Source: Bacillota bacterium
GTDB taxonomy: Bacteria > Bacillota > Clostridia > Christensenellales > JAEXRW01
DNA: 64,000 bases
NCBI GenBank assembly: GCA_023454175.1
Contig: JAEXRW010000008.1
Span: forward strand, 162,922 to 226,921
Direction of reading: 5' to 3'
In this document: in pieces, positions 31,849 to 42,000 of the stretch
Numbering within the stretch: the first letter of the stretch is position 1
How the letters are laid out: each line of letters opens with the position of its first letter
The notes under the pieces: generated by a model
What the model was told of the DNA's origin: nothing
What the model saw: the letters and a program-made list of their open reading frames with translations, nothing else
Database searches by the model: none
Program-made: the position numbers and the translations under genes

Positions 31849-32874
31849 CTAGATCACTTTCTTGATGGACACTATGTCGCCGTCCTTGTTGCGGAAAAAC
31901 ATGTTGCTGCCGCCCATGCCTATGAAGGAGAGGTTGCTGTCGTACCCCATCCTTCGCACCTCGTCGCCGGCCAGGTTGATCACGGCATTGCCGTAGATCA
32001 CGTAGACGCCTTCCTTGTCGCTGTACACTGCGAATTCCGGGTCCTGCAGCGTGAATTTACTCAGGTTGTTTTTCTGGTCCAGCTTGTATATGGTTGTGGG
32101 CTCCGCCATATCCTGCAGGTATACATAATCCTCTGCGTCGCACCCCAGCAGCCGTACCTTTTTCTTTTCAAACCCCTTTACGCTCCTGTTCTCGAAGTGC
32201 AGGATGCCTTTCGAGTCTTCCGCGTAATACCGTATGGAATTGTTCAGCTGCACCATGCTGTTCACGGCATAATTCAGGTTGGTTTTGTGGACCTTTTTCA
32301 TGATATCCAGGTAATAGACCATGTCCTTGGCTTTGGATCCGCTGCCAGACCGCAGGTGCATGAACACATAGCTGGATGTCGCGGAATAGTCCAATTGCCG
32401 TACGCTGGTGTTTTTGGGTACGCTGAAGGTCTTGTGGTCAAAGATGCTGTCGCTCTCGATTGTGTATGTTTTCAGGCTCAATACGTTCTTCTTGTTTATC
32501 GTACAGTAGATGACGATATTCCGGTCGCTCATCAGGCTTGCGCAGGTGATGGCGGATTTTTCGGTGATGGTCTTCACTGCCTTGTTTGCCGCCATGTCCA
32601 CGATGGTCAGTACTCCCTGGTACAGGTATGAGCAGTACCTGCTGTCATGGGAAAAGCAGATGTCCTGTGCGTCCGCCGGTACGCCCGTCAGTCTCAGGTC
32701 ATGCCGTACCGAAGTGTCGATCGTGACCCGGTTGTCCGAGGAATTGTCCATCACCATGTTGGCGTTCATCGTAGCGGCCACGGCAAATATCACAGTGAAT
32801 GCGGCCACCGCGTAGATGCCTGTGAGCAGGAGCATGAATCTGGAGCGCTTCATGGTTTTGCCTTTTTCCTTCAT
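31849..32874 (-). CDS. Membrane-anchored protein with propeller-like repeats, function unknown
   Basis: 341 residues. A short cytoplasmic N-terminus and one membrane helix (about 13-36) are followed by a long extracellular region rich in beta strands with repeated patterns such as DICFSHDSRYCSYLYQGVLTIVD and ASLMSDRNIVIYCTINKK, suggestive of a beta-propeller. The gene overlaps the upstream phosphodiester glycosidase-like gene by 4 bp, so the two products probably act together at the cell surface. I do not recognise a specific family. Confidence 0.7.
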   Translation of the reverse strand: MKEKGKTMKRSRFMLLLTGIYAVAAFTVIFAVAATMNANMVMDNSSDNRVTIDTSVRHDLRLTGVPADAQDICFSHDSRYCSYLYQGVLTIVDMAANKAVKTITEKSAITCASLMSDRNIVIYCTINKKNVLSLKTYTIESDSIFDHKTFSVPKNTSVRQLDYSATSSYVFMHLRSGSGSKAKDMVYYLDIMKKVHKTNLNYAVNSMVQLNNSIRYYAEDSKGILHFENRSVKGFEKKKVRLLGCDAEDYVYLQDMAEPTTIYKLDQKNNLSKFTLQDPEFAVYSDKEGVYVIYGNAVINLAGDEVRRMGYDSNLSFIGMGGSNMFFRNKDGDIVSIKKVI

Positions 32875-33899
32875 CGTGAGCCCTCCGGCAATATGACGAA
32901 GGCCGAGGCGATGGAGCGTTCCCCCGTGATGTCACATGGATTGTTCAATATTTTCCCCTGGTAGGCCATCGTGGTCGAAGAGCCGCCGTCCAGGTTCGCC
33001 GCATTGTAAGCGCCGTTCTCCAGCAGCAGGTCCTGCACGTCCTTCAGCGTCGCGCCCCTGCTCGCGCTCTGCCGCCCGTCGATGGCCAGCAGCAGGATCG
33101 TACCGTCCTTGCGCTGGGCGATGGCGCTTCTGGGCTGCAGGGTGGCCCCGCCCTTTTTCACCAGCGGTTTTCCGTTCAGGATCAATGCCGGGCCAAAGGA
33201 AAGGCTGCACCGCAGGTTGGCCTTTTTGATCTCGTCCAGCGTCATATTGTTGCTCACCAGCAGGATGTTGTCCTTGGTGAATCCGATCACACTGTAGGTG
33301 GAAAGGCCTTTCTGCATGGACTTGATCTGCCCGTTTTGTATGGTGATGCCATTCGGGGTTGCATGGCTTACGATCAGCTTGTCCTCGAGGAATCCTCCCC
33401 CGTTGATGCCCCCCACTGCGCCGGTGTTGTCGATGATCTCGCTCAGGGATGCGCTCTTTTCCCCTATTACGGGCGCCAGCCCTACGTCCAGCCGCGATGG
33501 GTCGTCGATGATCATCAGTTTGCCGATGAAGTTTTTCCCCGATACGTCCTTGATTTGGATGCCTTTGGAATGGGTCTTGCTCACGCTCACGCCGCTGAGG
33601 TCCTCTGTGCCGTCCTGCACGGTGGGGTTGGTGTAGGCCAGGATATCCTCGATTTCCTGTTTGCTCAAAAACCATGTCGCAAACAGCTGCTTGACGTTTC
33701 CGCCCACGGACATCGAGACGATGTAATCCCGCAGGTTGGTGAAAGGCCCGCGGTAGATCAATATGTACGCGAAAAGCGCCGCGAATGCGATGAAGCACCC
33801 CAGGCCATGGAAGATGTAGCCGGTGATCCTCTTGCCTTTGGATTTCTTCTTTTTGGCTTGACCGTCCTTTTCTTCCTTCATTGTGTTTTCCGGTTGCAT
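32871..33899 (-). CDS. Phosphodiester glycosidase family (NAGPA/DUF2233) membrane protein
   Basis: 342 residues. A Lys-rich cytoplasmic N-terminus and one membrane helix (about 26-50) precede an extracellular NAGPA domain with GGINGGGFLEDK, SFGPALILNGK, RSAIAQRKDGTILLLAIDGR and the signature NAANLDGGSSTTM. The family removes or exposes sugar phosphodiesters and is often linked to exopolysaccharide synthesis. It is followed directly by the propeller-like gene. The AT-rich 33900-34181 upstream holds a TATAAT-like box near 33972 but no convincing full promoter. Confidence 0.85.
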   Translation of the reverse strand: MQPENTMKEEKDGQAKKKKSKGKRITGYIFHGLGCFIAFAALFAYILIYRGPFTNLRDYIVSMSVGGNVKQLFATWFLSKQEIEDILAYTNPTVQDGTEDLSGVSVSKTHSKGIQIKDVSGKNFIGKLMIIDDPSRLDVGLAPVIGEKSASLSEIIDNTGAVGGINGGGFLEDKLIVSHATPNGITIQNGQIKSMQKGLSTYSVIGFTKDNILLVSNNMTLDEIKKANLRCSLSFGPALILNGKPLVKKGGATLQPRSAIAQRKDGTILLLAIDGRQSASRGATLKDVQDLLLENGAYNAANLDGGSSTTMAYQGKILNNPCDITGERSIASAFVILPEGSR

Positions 33900-34181
33900 G
33901 ATGTGTCCCTCATATATAAATTATTGATAATCAATGTTATGCATGTCTCCTGAAGCTGCCGGGTTTATATTATAACATGTTATTTCATTTTATCTATCAC
34001 ATATTTATCAATTTTATGCCAATTGTTAAATATATCTGCAATATGTCAGCTTTCGACTCTTCTTTCGTACCATTCAACGCGCTGAGTAAATGGTATGTTA
34101 TCGTATGCATTTATACATTGAACCATTATGATGTGAAAAAGCTTCTGATTTTGTTAAGTATGAGGCTTGATAGATAACGTT

Positions 34182-35693
34182 TTATTTCTTGGAAAGGTGT
34201 AACCTCTGTTTATATGTATCGATAAGCTTTTCATCAATATATAATTCATGTAAAGTAGATATTGATTTTATAATAATACTTCTATCAAACCCTAAATAAC
34301 TCAATAATAAGGTTAAATTAATTATCCTAAGGAGTAGATAGTCAGATATATATATTCCGATATCATAAAATTCTTTTTTGCCATGTGCAAATATATTCCT
34401 CGTATCACAGATTCGTTGAATTACCACATTTACATAATTTATATATTCATCCATATCCTTTGTTATATTTATCGATTTATCAATCACGCATAAAAGAAAA
34501 GGGAAATCTTCAAAGGCTTTTTTCATCCGATCTTCTAACGATTTTCGGCTTTTGCTACTGATATACTCTTCAATTTCTTTAATTCTTTTCTTAACTCGCT
34601 TCCCGCCTTCATATTCGTTTAAGAATTTCTTTAATTCACTAAAAAAAGCTTCTACTTCTTTACTGTGTTCAATAACATATTCGGGGTATATTTCATTAAA
34701 TAATGCTTCAAAAGTGCTTGTATTCATAAGAAATTTGGCAGGAGATACAATGTTATCTTCTTCATGTTCTCTTAAATATCCCAAATATATATGTGTGTTC
34801 GAGAAATACTGTTGAAATGCCTTTTCAAGACTATTTTCAATTAATTCTAATGGAATTACCTTTTTCTTTTCTTGCTCATTTTTAAATCTTTTATTATTAA
34901 TTCGTTTTATTATGAATAAAGTACTTAAATTTGCTACATCTACTTTATTTTCTTTCAAAGTTATTTCATCAATAATAATATTTTGCCTATCAAATAATAT
35001 ATTAAAAAAACTATTTAGTTGTAAAATGAATTTGTAAATTTCATCTGGTGATTTTGGCTCAGAAAACTCTACAGATATATACGATGTAAATTTGAATGGC
35101 GTATTGACAAACAAAGTTTCGTATACTTGTGGATGAAACTCTATTGCTATGTCTTCACCATAATAAATAACTTTAAATATTCTTTCTGTCCCTTGAGATG
35201 CTTTTATAACCCATTGTTTATCATCTTCGTCCCAAAACGAATAATTTTCAGGTTTATAAAACCTTCTGGGGTTAACAAAATAGTCTAGCTCGTCAAATTT
35301 AAAGCTGATGGAAATATATTTGATATTTACTTTTATGCCTAGAGCATTAATATAGAAACTCGGTAAAAACGTAAGATTAACTCTCAAAGGTTTATGAAAA
35401 CTGAAACCCGGATATTTATATCTTATTGGTCGTCCATAAAGATCGTAGAAATATATTTTATTGTTATTGTCGTCTATGCACTTGATTATTTGTTGTTGGT
35501 TTAAATCATTCTTTTCTTTATTATCATAGTATTTATCAATAAAATCCTTATATTTTTCTGCAGTGAAATCAAGAGTAATGTTAAGTTCACTCTCAGTAAA
35601 TTCAAAGAATCCTTTTTTCTTATTAAGAATACATGTTCCTTTCATTTGGATTACCTTCTTCAATGAAAGAGTATTATGAAATAATTCTTGCAT
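34182..35693 (-). CDS. ApeA-like HEPN domain anti-phage protein
   Basis: 503 residues, very AT-rich. The N-terminal two-thirds is a beta-rich region resembling the ApeA N-terminal domain (GTCILNKKKGFFEFTESELN, SYISVEFSEPKS); the C-terminal third is all-helical and carries the HEPN catalytic signature R-x4-H in RNIFAH (R432, H437). HEPN proteins of this type are metal-independent RNases acting in abortive infection. It stands alone, with low GC unlike its neighbours, consistent with a mobile defence gene. Family recognition is from motif and architecture. Confidence 0.7.
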   Translation of the reverse strand: MQELFHNTLSLKKVIQMKGTCILNKKKGFFEFTESELNITLDFTAEKYKDFIDKYYDNKEKNDLNQQQIIKCIDDNNNKIYFYDLYGRPIRYKYPGFSFHKPLRVNLTFLPSFYINALGIKVNIKYISISFKFDELDYFVNPRRFYKPENYSFWDEDDKQWVIKASQGTERIFKVIYYGEDIAIEFHPQVYETLFVNTPFKFTSYISVEFSEPKSPDEIYKFILQLNSFFNILFDRQNIIIDEITLKENKVDVANLSTLFIIKRINNKRFKNEQEKKKVIPLELIENSLEKAFQQYFSNTHIYLGYLREHEEDNIVSPAKFLMNTSTFEALFNEIYPEYVIEHSKEVEAFFSELKKFLNEYEGGKRVKKRIKEIEEYISSKSRKSLEDRMKKAFEDFPFLLCVIDKSINITKDMDEYINYVNVVIQRICDTRNIFAHGKKEFYDIGIYISDYLLLRIINLTLLLSYLGFDRSIIIKSISTLHELYIDEKLIDTYKQRLHLSKK

Positions 35694-35813
35694 TGTTTTG
35701 TTTTCAAATATACAACTTCAGTATTATTATAGCATGCATATAATAATTTTAAAAGGTAACACCTTCTTTGCATCTATTCTTTAATGTGTGCAATATGATT
35801 ATAGCAAAATGGA

Positions 35814-35856
35814 TAAAAAATGCCGCAGAGTGCCCATCTCACGGGGGTTCTGCGGC
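35814..35856 (-). terminator. Terminator of the phosphoketolase gene
   Basis: GCCGCAGA pairs with TCTGCGGC around a 19-nt loop; on the minus strand it is followed by ATTTTTTATCC. Confidence 0.85.
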
Positions 35857-35912
35857 TTTGGTTCTTAGATCAATTATCAAGTAAGTTTGCTAAATGCATA
35901 AGTCATTGTACA

Positions 35913-38321
35913 TTATATCGGGCATGTCCACTTCCAGTTGCGTATCTCCGGCAGGTCTTCGCCGTATTGCTCGATGTAGCTGCGGTGCTCGTACAGTTTG
36001 GATTCCAGCATTCTCTTAACGGCTTTCCCCTTCTCCCCAGTCTGCGGCAGCCTGTCGATGGCGTCGATGGCCAGCTGAAAACGGTCCATGTCGTTGAGCA
36101 CCGTCATGTCGAAGGCTGTGGTGATGGTGCCCTCCTCCTTGTATCCGCGCACGTGGATGTTCTCGTTATTGGCCCTCTTGTAAGTCATGCGGTGGATCAG
36201 CCACGGGTACCCGTGGAAGGCAAATATCACCGGCTTGTCCCTGGTGAAGAGCGCGTCGAATTCCGGGTCGCTCAGTGCGTTGGGGTACTGGATGGATTTC
36301 TCGCTCCCCAGGATCTGAATGTCGACCACGTTGATCACGCGCACCTTGATCTCGGGCAGGTGCTCGCGGAGGATTTGAACGGCTGCCAGCGTCTCCAGCG
36401 TCGGCACATCGCCTGCGCACGCCATCACGAGGTCGGGCTTCCCGTCTTTTTCGTTGCCCGCCCAGTGCCAGATCCCTACGCCCCGCGCGCAATGGTCCAG
36501 CGCCTGCTCCATGTTCAGCCATTGCGGCGCCGGGTGTTTGCCGCAGATCACGACGTTGATGTGGTTCCGGCTGCGCAGGCAGTGGTCCATCACCGAGAGC
36601 AGGCAGTTGGCGTCGGGCGGGAGGTATACGCGCACATATTCCGCCTTTTTGTTGACAACCACGTCGATGAAGCCCGGGTCCTGGTGGGTGAAGCCGTTGT
36701 GGTCCTGCCGCCAGACGTGTGAGGTCAAAAGATAATTCAATGAGGCAATGTCTTTGCGCCAGTCGAGTTCCTTCGCCATCTTGATCCACTTGGCGTGCTG
36801 GTTGAACATCGAGTCGATGATATGGATAAAAGCTTCATAGCAGTTGAAAAGGCCGTGCCGCCCGGTGAGCAGGTAGCCCTCCAGCCAGCCCTCGCACTGG
36901 TGCTCGCTCAGCACCTCCATCACACCGCCCTCTCGCGCCAGGTACTGGTCGGTGTCCTTCAGTTCCCCCATCCATTGGCGGTTGGTCACTTCAAATACCG
37001 CGTCCAGCTTATTGGAGATCGTTTCGTCGGGGCTGAACATGCGGAAATTGCGCGGTGAGGCGTTCAGTTTCATGATGTCCCGGATATAGGTTCCCAGCAC
37101 CGATGCGCTCCCCACGGCCGTGCACCCCGGGTGTGGGATCTTCACGCTGTAATCGCGGAAATCCGGCAGCACCAGGTCCTTCAGCAGCATCCCGCCGTTG
37201 GCGTGCGGGTTCGCGCTCATCCGCCGCGCGCCCTTGGGCGCCAGTTCGGCCAGCTCCGGCTTTAAGCGTCCCGCATCGTCGAAGAAATCCTCCGGATGGT
37301 AGCCCTTCATCCACTCCTCCAGCATTTGGATATGCTCGGGCGGCGCGGACGGGCTCACCGAGATGGGCACCTGGTGTGCGCGGAAGGAGTCCTCCACCAT
37401 CTTGTCGTCCACATATTTGGGCCCTGTCCATCCCTTGGGTGTCCGAAGGACGATCATCGGCCACCGCGGGCGCTCCATCTGGCCCTTGCACCTGGCCTCG
37501 TCCTGGATGCGTTTGATCTCCCCGATCACGGTGTCCAGCGCCGCGGCCATCTTCTGGTGCATCTCTGCGGGTGCATCGCCCTCCACGAAATACGGCGTCC
37601 ACCCGTAGCCCCGCAGCAGCTGGTCCAGTTCCTCGTGGGTGATGCGCGCCAGCACCGTGGGGTTGGCGATCTTGTAGCCGTTGAGGTGCAATATCGGCAG
37701 TACTACCCCGTCGGTAACAGGGTTCAGGAATTTGTTCGAATGCCAGGCCGTCGCCAGCGGCCCCGTTTCAGCCTCCCCGTCGCCCACGGTACACGCCACG
37801 ATCAGCCCGGGGTTGTCAAATGCCGCGCCGAATGCGTGGCTGATGGAATACCCCAGCTCCCCGCCTTCGTGGATGGAGCCCGGCGTCTCGGGGGATACAT
37901 GGCTTGCGATGCCTCCGGGGAAGGAGAATTGTTTGAAGAGCTTTTTCAGCCCCGCCTCGTCCTGCGTCACCTCCGGATAGGTCTCGGTATACGTACCCTC
38001 CAGATATGTGCAGCCCACGATGGAATTCCCGCCGTGCCCCGGGCCGGATATATAGAACATGTCCAGGTCGTACTTTTTGATCACGCGGTTCAGGTGCACG
38101 TAGATGAAGTTCTGCCCTGGCGTGGTCCCCCAGTGCCCCAGCTGCAGCCGTTTGATGTGCTCCATTGTGAGCGGCTCTTTCAGCAGCGGGTTGTCGCGCA
38201 GGTACATCTGCCCCACCGAGAGGTAGTTGGCCGCCCGCCAGTATGCGTCCATCTTCTTCAGCAGTTCCTCCGAAAGCGGTTTTTCTGAGAGCGGTTTCTC
38301 CGTTGTGTTCGTGCTGCTCAT
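35913..38321 (-). CDS. xfp: Xylulose-5-phosphate/fructose-6-phosphate phosphoketolase
   Basis: 802 residues, full length. Thiamine diphosphate enzyme signatures are visible: QLGHWGTTPGQNFIYVHLNR, GPGHGGNSIV, ELGYSISHAFGAAFDNP and the cofactor motif GDGEAETGP; the C-terminal part has TSHVWRQDHNGFTHQDPG. It cleaves xylulose-5-P or fructose-6-P to acetyl-phosphate, bypassing part of glycolysis. The N-terminus has a small tandem duplication EKPLSEKPLSE. It has its own promoter and terminator, and pairs functionally with the nearby pyruvate:ferredoxin oxidoreductase as an acetyl-unit source. Confidence 0.96.
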   Translation of the reverse strand: MSSTNTTEKPLSEKPLSEELLKKMDAYWRAANYLSVGQMYLRDNPLLKEPLTMEHIKRLQLGHWGTTPGQNFIYVHLNRVIKKYDLDMFYISGPGHGGNSIVGCTYLEGTYTETYPEVTQDEAGLKKLFKQFSFPGGIASHVSPETPGSIHEGGELGYSISHAFGAAFDNPGLIVACTVGDGEAETGPLATAWHSNKFLNPVTDGVVLPILHLNGYKIANPTVLARITHEELDQLLRGYGWTPYFVEGDAPAEMHQKMAAALDTVIGEIKRIQDEARCKGQMERPRWPMIVLRTPKGWTGPKYVDDKMVEDSFRAHQVPISVSPSAPPEHIQMLEEWMKGYHPEDFFDDAGRLKPELAELAPKGARRMSANPHANGGMLLKDLVLPDFRDYSVKIPHPGCTAVGSASVLGTYIRDIMKLNASPRNFRMFSPDETISNKLDAVFEVTNRQWMGELKDTDQYLAREGGVMEVLSEHQCEGWLEGYLLTGRHGLFNCYEAFIHIIDSMFNQHAKWIKMAKELDWRKDIASLNYLLTSHVWRQDHNGFTHQDPGFIDVVVNKKAEYVRVYLPPDANCLLSVMDHCLRSRNHINVVICGKHPAPQWLNMEQALDHCARGVGIWHWAGNEKDGKPDLVMACAGDVPTLETLAAVQILREHLPEIKVRVINVVDIQILGSEKSIQYPNALSDPEFDALFTRDKPVIFAFHGYPWLIHRMTYKRANNENIHVRGYKEEGTITTAFDMTVLNDMDRFQLAIDAIDRLPQTGEKGKAVKRMLESKLYEHRSYIEQYGEDLPEIRNWKWTCPI

Positions 38322-38422
38322 ACGATATTACTCCTCATCATTGTTTTGATAGAGACGTGATATGCTGGTGTACTTTTAGATTTCGCATTTATAGCGGTTT
38401 TTGGAGGATTTTATCTGGTTCC

Positions 38423-38450
38423 ATTATACCAATACTGGTTATATTTTCAA
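38423..38450 (-). promoter_or_regulatory. Sigma-A promoter of xfp with nearby repeats
   Basis: TTGAAA, a 16-nt spacer and TATAAT on the minus strand, about 100 bp upstream of xfp. Just upstream of the -35 box, GTTTGGTTGGTTATCAAAC (38453-38471) contains GTTTG/CAAAC and repeated GGTT units, a possible operator. Confidence 0.7.
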
Positions 38451-38553
38451 CCGTTTGGTTGGTTATCAAACAGCCATTCCCAGCGGGTCTCCCGTTTTCT
38501 TTCGCCTTTTTTCGGAGACAATAGTGTCAATACGATATAGGGGGAAATCCAAC

Positions 38554-38718
38554 GTGGATAATACGACCATCAAACGCCGCAGCAATGACTGTATCGAGCA
38601 TCATTCCACCGCCGCCTGGGCCCAGGTCGAGGCCATGAAGCGCGTCTCAAAGGTGACCATTCCGAACGAAGGCCACGTTCTTGATGCGAAGGAGTATGTT
38701 GACTCCAATGAGAAGTAG
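38554..38718 (+). CDS. DUF3787 (CDIF630_02480-type) small spore protein
   Basis: 54 residues, GTG start with GGGGGA eight nt upstream. The sequence HHSTAAWAQVEAMKRVSKVT and the ending VLDAKEYVDSNEK match the DUF3787 family, small clostridial proteins linked to the spore surface. It is divergent from xfp and is the first spore gene of the window. Confidence 0.75.
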   Translation: MDNTTIKRRSNDCIEHHSTAAWAQVEAMKRVSKVTIPNEGHVLDAKEYVDSNEK

Positions 38719-39048
38719 GTTCCCCAGCATTCTTGCCTGGCTGGTATGATGCCTGTGTGCTTTGGCGTGCGGGTTTCTTTTTCCCATGCTGAATCCCTTC
38801 TTTTATAATCATAATTTTGCCTCTCTCGCGCGTCGCACGCTTATGAGGTGAGGTGGCGCCAATAGTTACTTTGGTGCCGGATGAGGTGCCGTCTTATCCT
38901 CAATGATATCTCATCATTTTGTTCCATCTTCCGCTCAATAATGCTATCGCATGGCGCCCCTATTAGGGGAGCTGGCACCTAAGCAACCCGTAGGGTTGCA
39001 TGGTGCCTGAGGGGTTTTCCTGGGCATACCGCTGCTCTCGGCTCCTCT
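38719..39048. other. Intergenic region with repeated GGCACC/GGTGCC inverted repeats
   Basis: No gene is seen. GGCACC or GGTGCC occurs at about 38871, 38889, 38979 and 39021, with GGCGCC/GGCGCCCC at about 38855 and 38953, and CCCCTATTAGGGG (38956-38968) and GCAACCCGTAGGGTTGC (38983-38999) hairpins. The spacing suggests a folded RNA or an inserted repeat after the oxidoreductase gene; no family is recognised. Confidence 0.45.
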
Positions 39049-39095
39049 CCCCCGCAGGCTAATTCTCAATTCTCAATTCTCAATTGTCAATTAAA
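39049..39095 (-). repeat. 3'-end heptamer array with GCA-loop module (nifJ 3' end)
   Basis: A CCCCCGCAGG module precedes AATTCTC three times, AATTGTC and AATTAAA from 39061. The stop TGA (39080-39082) and the last codons (LIDN) of the oxidoreductase are inside the array. Confidence 0.8.
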
Positions 39096-42000
39096 AACAA
39101 GCTTCTCTCCGCCATCTGCTTGAATGTCTCATACTTCTCCTTTGCGAATTTCTCGGATAGGTCAAAGAGCGTCTCCGCCGCCTCCGGGAAGGTGTTGGCC
39201 AGCTGCGCGTAGCGGATCTCACCCTTGAGGAAATCTTTGTACGGTGTCTTGGGCTCCTTGGAGTCCATCTGGAAGGGGTTCTTCCCCTCCGCCCGCAGCC
39301 TCGGATCGAAACGGTACAGGTGCCAGTACCCGCTTTCCACGGCCTTCCGCTGCTCCGCGATGCTCACGCCCATTCCCTTTTTGATCCCGTGGTTCACGCA
39401 GGATGCATAGGCTATGATGAGGGATGTGCCGCGGTAACTCTCCGCCTCGTTGATGGCCTTCAGCGTCTGGTTCATGTTTGCCCCCATGGAGATCTGCGCC
39501 ACGTACACGTCCCGGTAGCTCATCGCCATCATCCCCAGGTCCTTCTTGTTCGTCTTCTTGCCCGCCGCGGCAAATTTCGCTACCGCCGAAAGGGGCGTGG
39601 CCTTGGATGCCTGCCCGCCCGTATTGGAATAGACCTCCGTGTCCATCACGAAGAGGTTCACGTCGTCTCCCGTCGCCAGTACATGGTCCAGCCCGCCGTA
39701 GCCGATATCGTACGCCCATCCGTCCCCGCCGAAGACCCATACCGATTTTTTCGTCAGGTAGTCCGTGTGCTGGGAGATGAAATTGAGGTATTCGTTTGTT
39801 CCCGTATAACCGTTGAGCAGACCCTTTATCTTGTTTCCGGCCCGCTCTGATTCAGCCGCGTCTTCGGTGTTTTCCATCCACTCTGTGAAGGCGTCCCGCA
39901 TCCCCTGGTCTATATCCTGCTCCTTCGCTTTCTTCATCGCCTCGTGCAGTTCCTCGCGGATCTGTTTGATTCCCAGGTACATCCCGTACCCGTATTCGGC
40001 GTTGTCCTCGAAGAGCGAGTTGGCCCAGGCAGGCCCCTTCCCCTCGGCTGTTGTTGAATAGGCGATGGACGGCGCGCTCGCCCCCCAGATGGAGCTGCAC
40101 CCCGTCGCGTTTGCGATCACCATGCGCTCCCCGAAAAGTTGCGTGATGAGGCGTATGTAAGGTGTTTCCCCGCATCCCGGGCATGCCCCGTTGAATTCCA
40201 GCAAGGGCCGCGCGAACTGGCTCCCCTTGATGGTCTCCTTCTTCACCTGATCCTTTTTCACGGTGAGTGTCGTGGCAAATTCCCAGTTGTCCGCCTGCTC
40301 GGCGATCTCCTGTTCCGCATTCATCATCACCAGCGCCTTGCCTTCCGCCGGGCACACGTCCGCGCAGTTCCCGCACCCCGTGCAGTCCAGCGGGGATACC
40401 TGGATGCGGTAGTGGAGCCCTTCAAATCCCTTCCCCGCGGGCTTCAGTACCGCGTAGTCCGCAGGCGCCTTCGCCTTTTCCTCGTCGTTGAGCAGGAATG
40501 AACGGATGGTTGCATGCGGGCATATGTAGGAGCAGAATCCGCACTGGATGCACTTCTCGGGCTGCCACTGGGGGATCATCACGGCGATCCCGCGTTTCTC
40601 GTAGGCTGTGGTCCCCAGCGGGTAGGAGCCGTCCTCCATCCCTGTGAATTCCGAGACGGCCAGCTCATCCCCCTCCAGCCGCGCCATCTTGGTCTGGATG
40701 CGCCGTACGAAATCCGGTACGTTCCCCTGTTCGGGCGGCGCGTCCTGCGCGTTGGCCCATTCGGGCGGCACTGTGACCTGTATCAGGTTGTCGATGCCTG
40801 CGCGCACCGCCTTCTTGTTCTTTTCCACGATATCCTCGCCCTTTTTGCCGTACGTTTTCACGATGGCTTTTTCCAGCAGGGTCACGGCCTCTTCCAGCGG
40901 GATCACGTTGATCAGGCTGAAGAAGGCGGACTGCATCACCATGTTGATCCGGTTGCCCAGGCCGATGTCCCGCGCCAGCTTGATAGCGTCGATGGTGTAG
41001 AAGCGGATGCTGTTGGCGGCTATGTACCGTTTCATATAGGCCGGTAACTTCTCCTCCAGTTCGGCGGCGCTCCACGGCGCGTTGAGTACGAAGATGCCGT
41101 TCTTTTTCAGCCCGCGTAATATGTCATAGTTGCAGATGAAAGAGGGGTTGTGGCAAGCGATGTAGTCCGCGTGGTACACCAGGTACGGCGAACGGATGGG
41201 TTTGGGCCCGAAGCGCAGGTGCGATACCGTCGTCCCTCCGGATTTCTTGCTGTCGTACGAGAAGTAGCCCTGTACATACAAAGGGGTATTGTCGCCGATG
41301 ATCTTCACCGCGTTCTTGTTGGCGCCCACCGTCCCGTCCGACCCCAGGCCCCAGAATTTGCAGCTCAGCGTGCCCGCCGCCGTGGTCTCCACGTCTTCCA
41401 CCTCGGGCAGGGACAGGTGCGTCACGTCGTCCTGGATGCCGATGGTGAAATGCTCTTTCGGCGCCGCGCTTTTCAGGTTGTTGTATACGGCGATGATCTG
41501 GCTCGGCCTTGTGTCCTTGGACCCCAGCCCGTACCTCCCTGCCACGATAACGGGTTTCTTTTTCACATCCTGTAACGCCTTCACCACGTCCAGGTACAGC
41601 GGTTCGCCGATGGAGCCGGGTTCTTTGGTCCGGTCCAGCACCGCAATGGCCTTCGTGCTCCTTGGGATAGCGGCTAATAGATGTTTAACGGAGAACGGGC
41701 GGTAGAGGTGCACGCGCACCGAGCCCACGTTTTCACCCTTTCCGTTCAGGTGATCCACCACCTCGTCGATGGTGTCGCACGCCGACCCCATCGCGATGAT
41801 CACATGGTCGGGGTTCTCCGCGCCGTAGTACTGGAACGGTTTGTACTGCCTTCCGGTGACTTCGCCCAGCTTCTTCATATGGCCTGCTACGATGTCCGCG
41901 GCCTTGTCGTAGAACGGGTTCTGCACTTCTCGCCCCTGGAAATAGATATCCGGGTTCTGCGCAGTACCCCGCGCCACCGGGTGTTCGGGGTTCAGTCCCC

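Noticed and set aside
37296..38288. Plus-strand open frame opposite phosphoketolase
   Set aside because: It is an antisense shadow of a full-length conserved enzyme.
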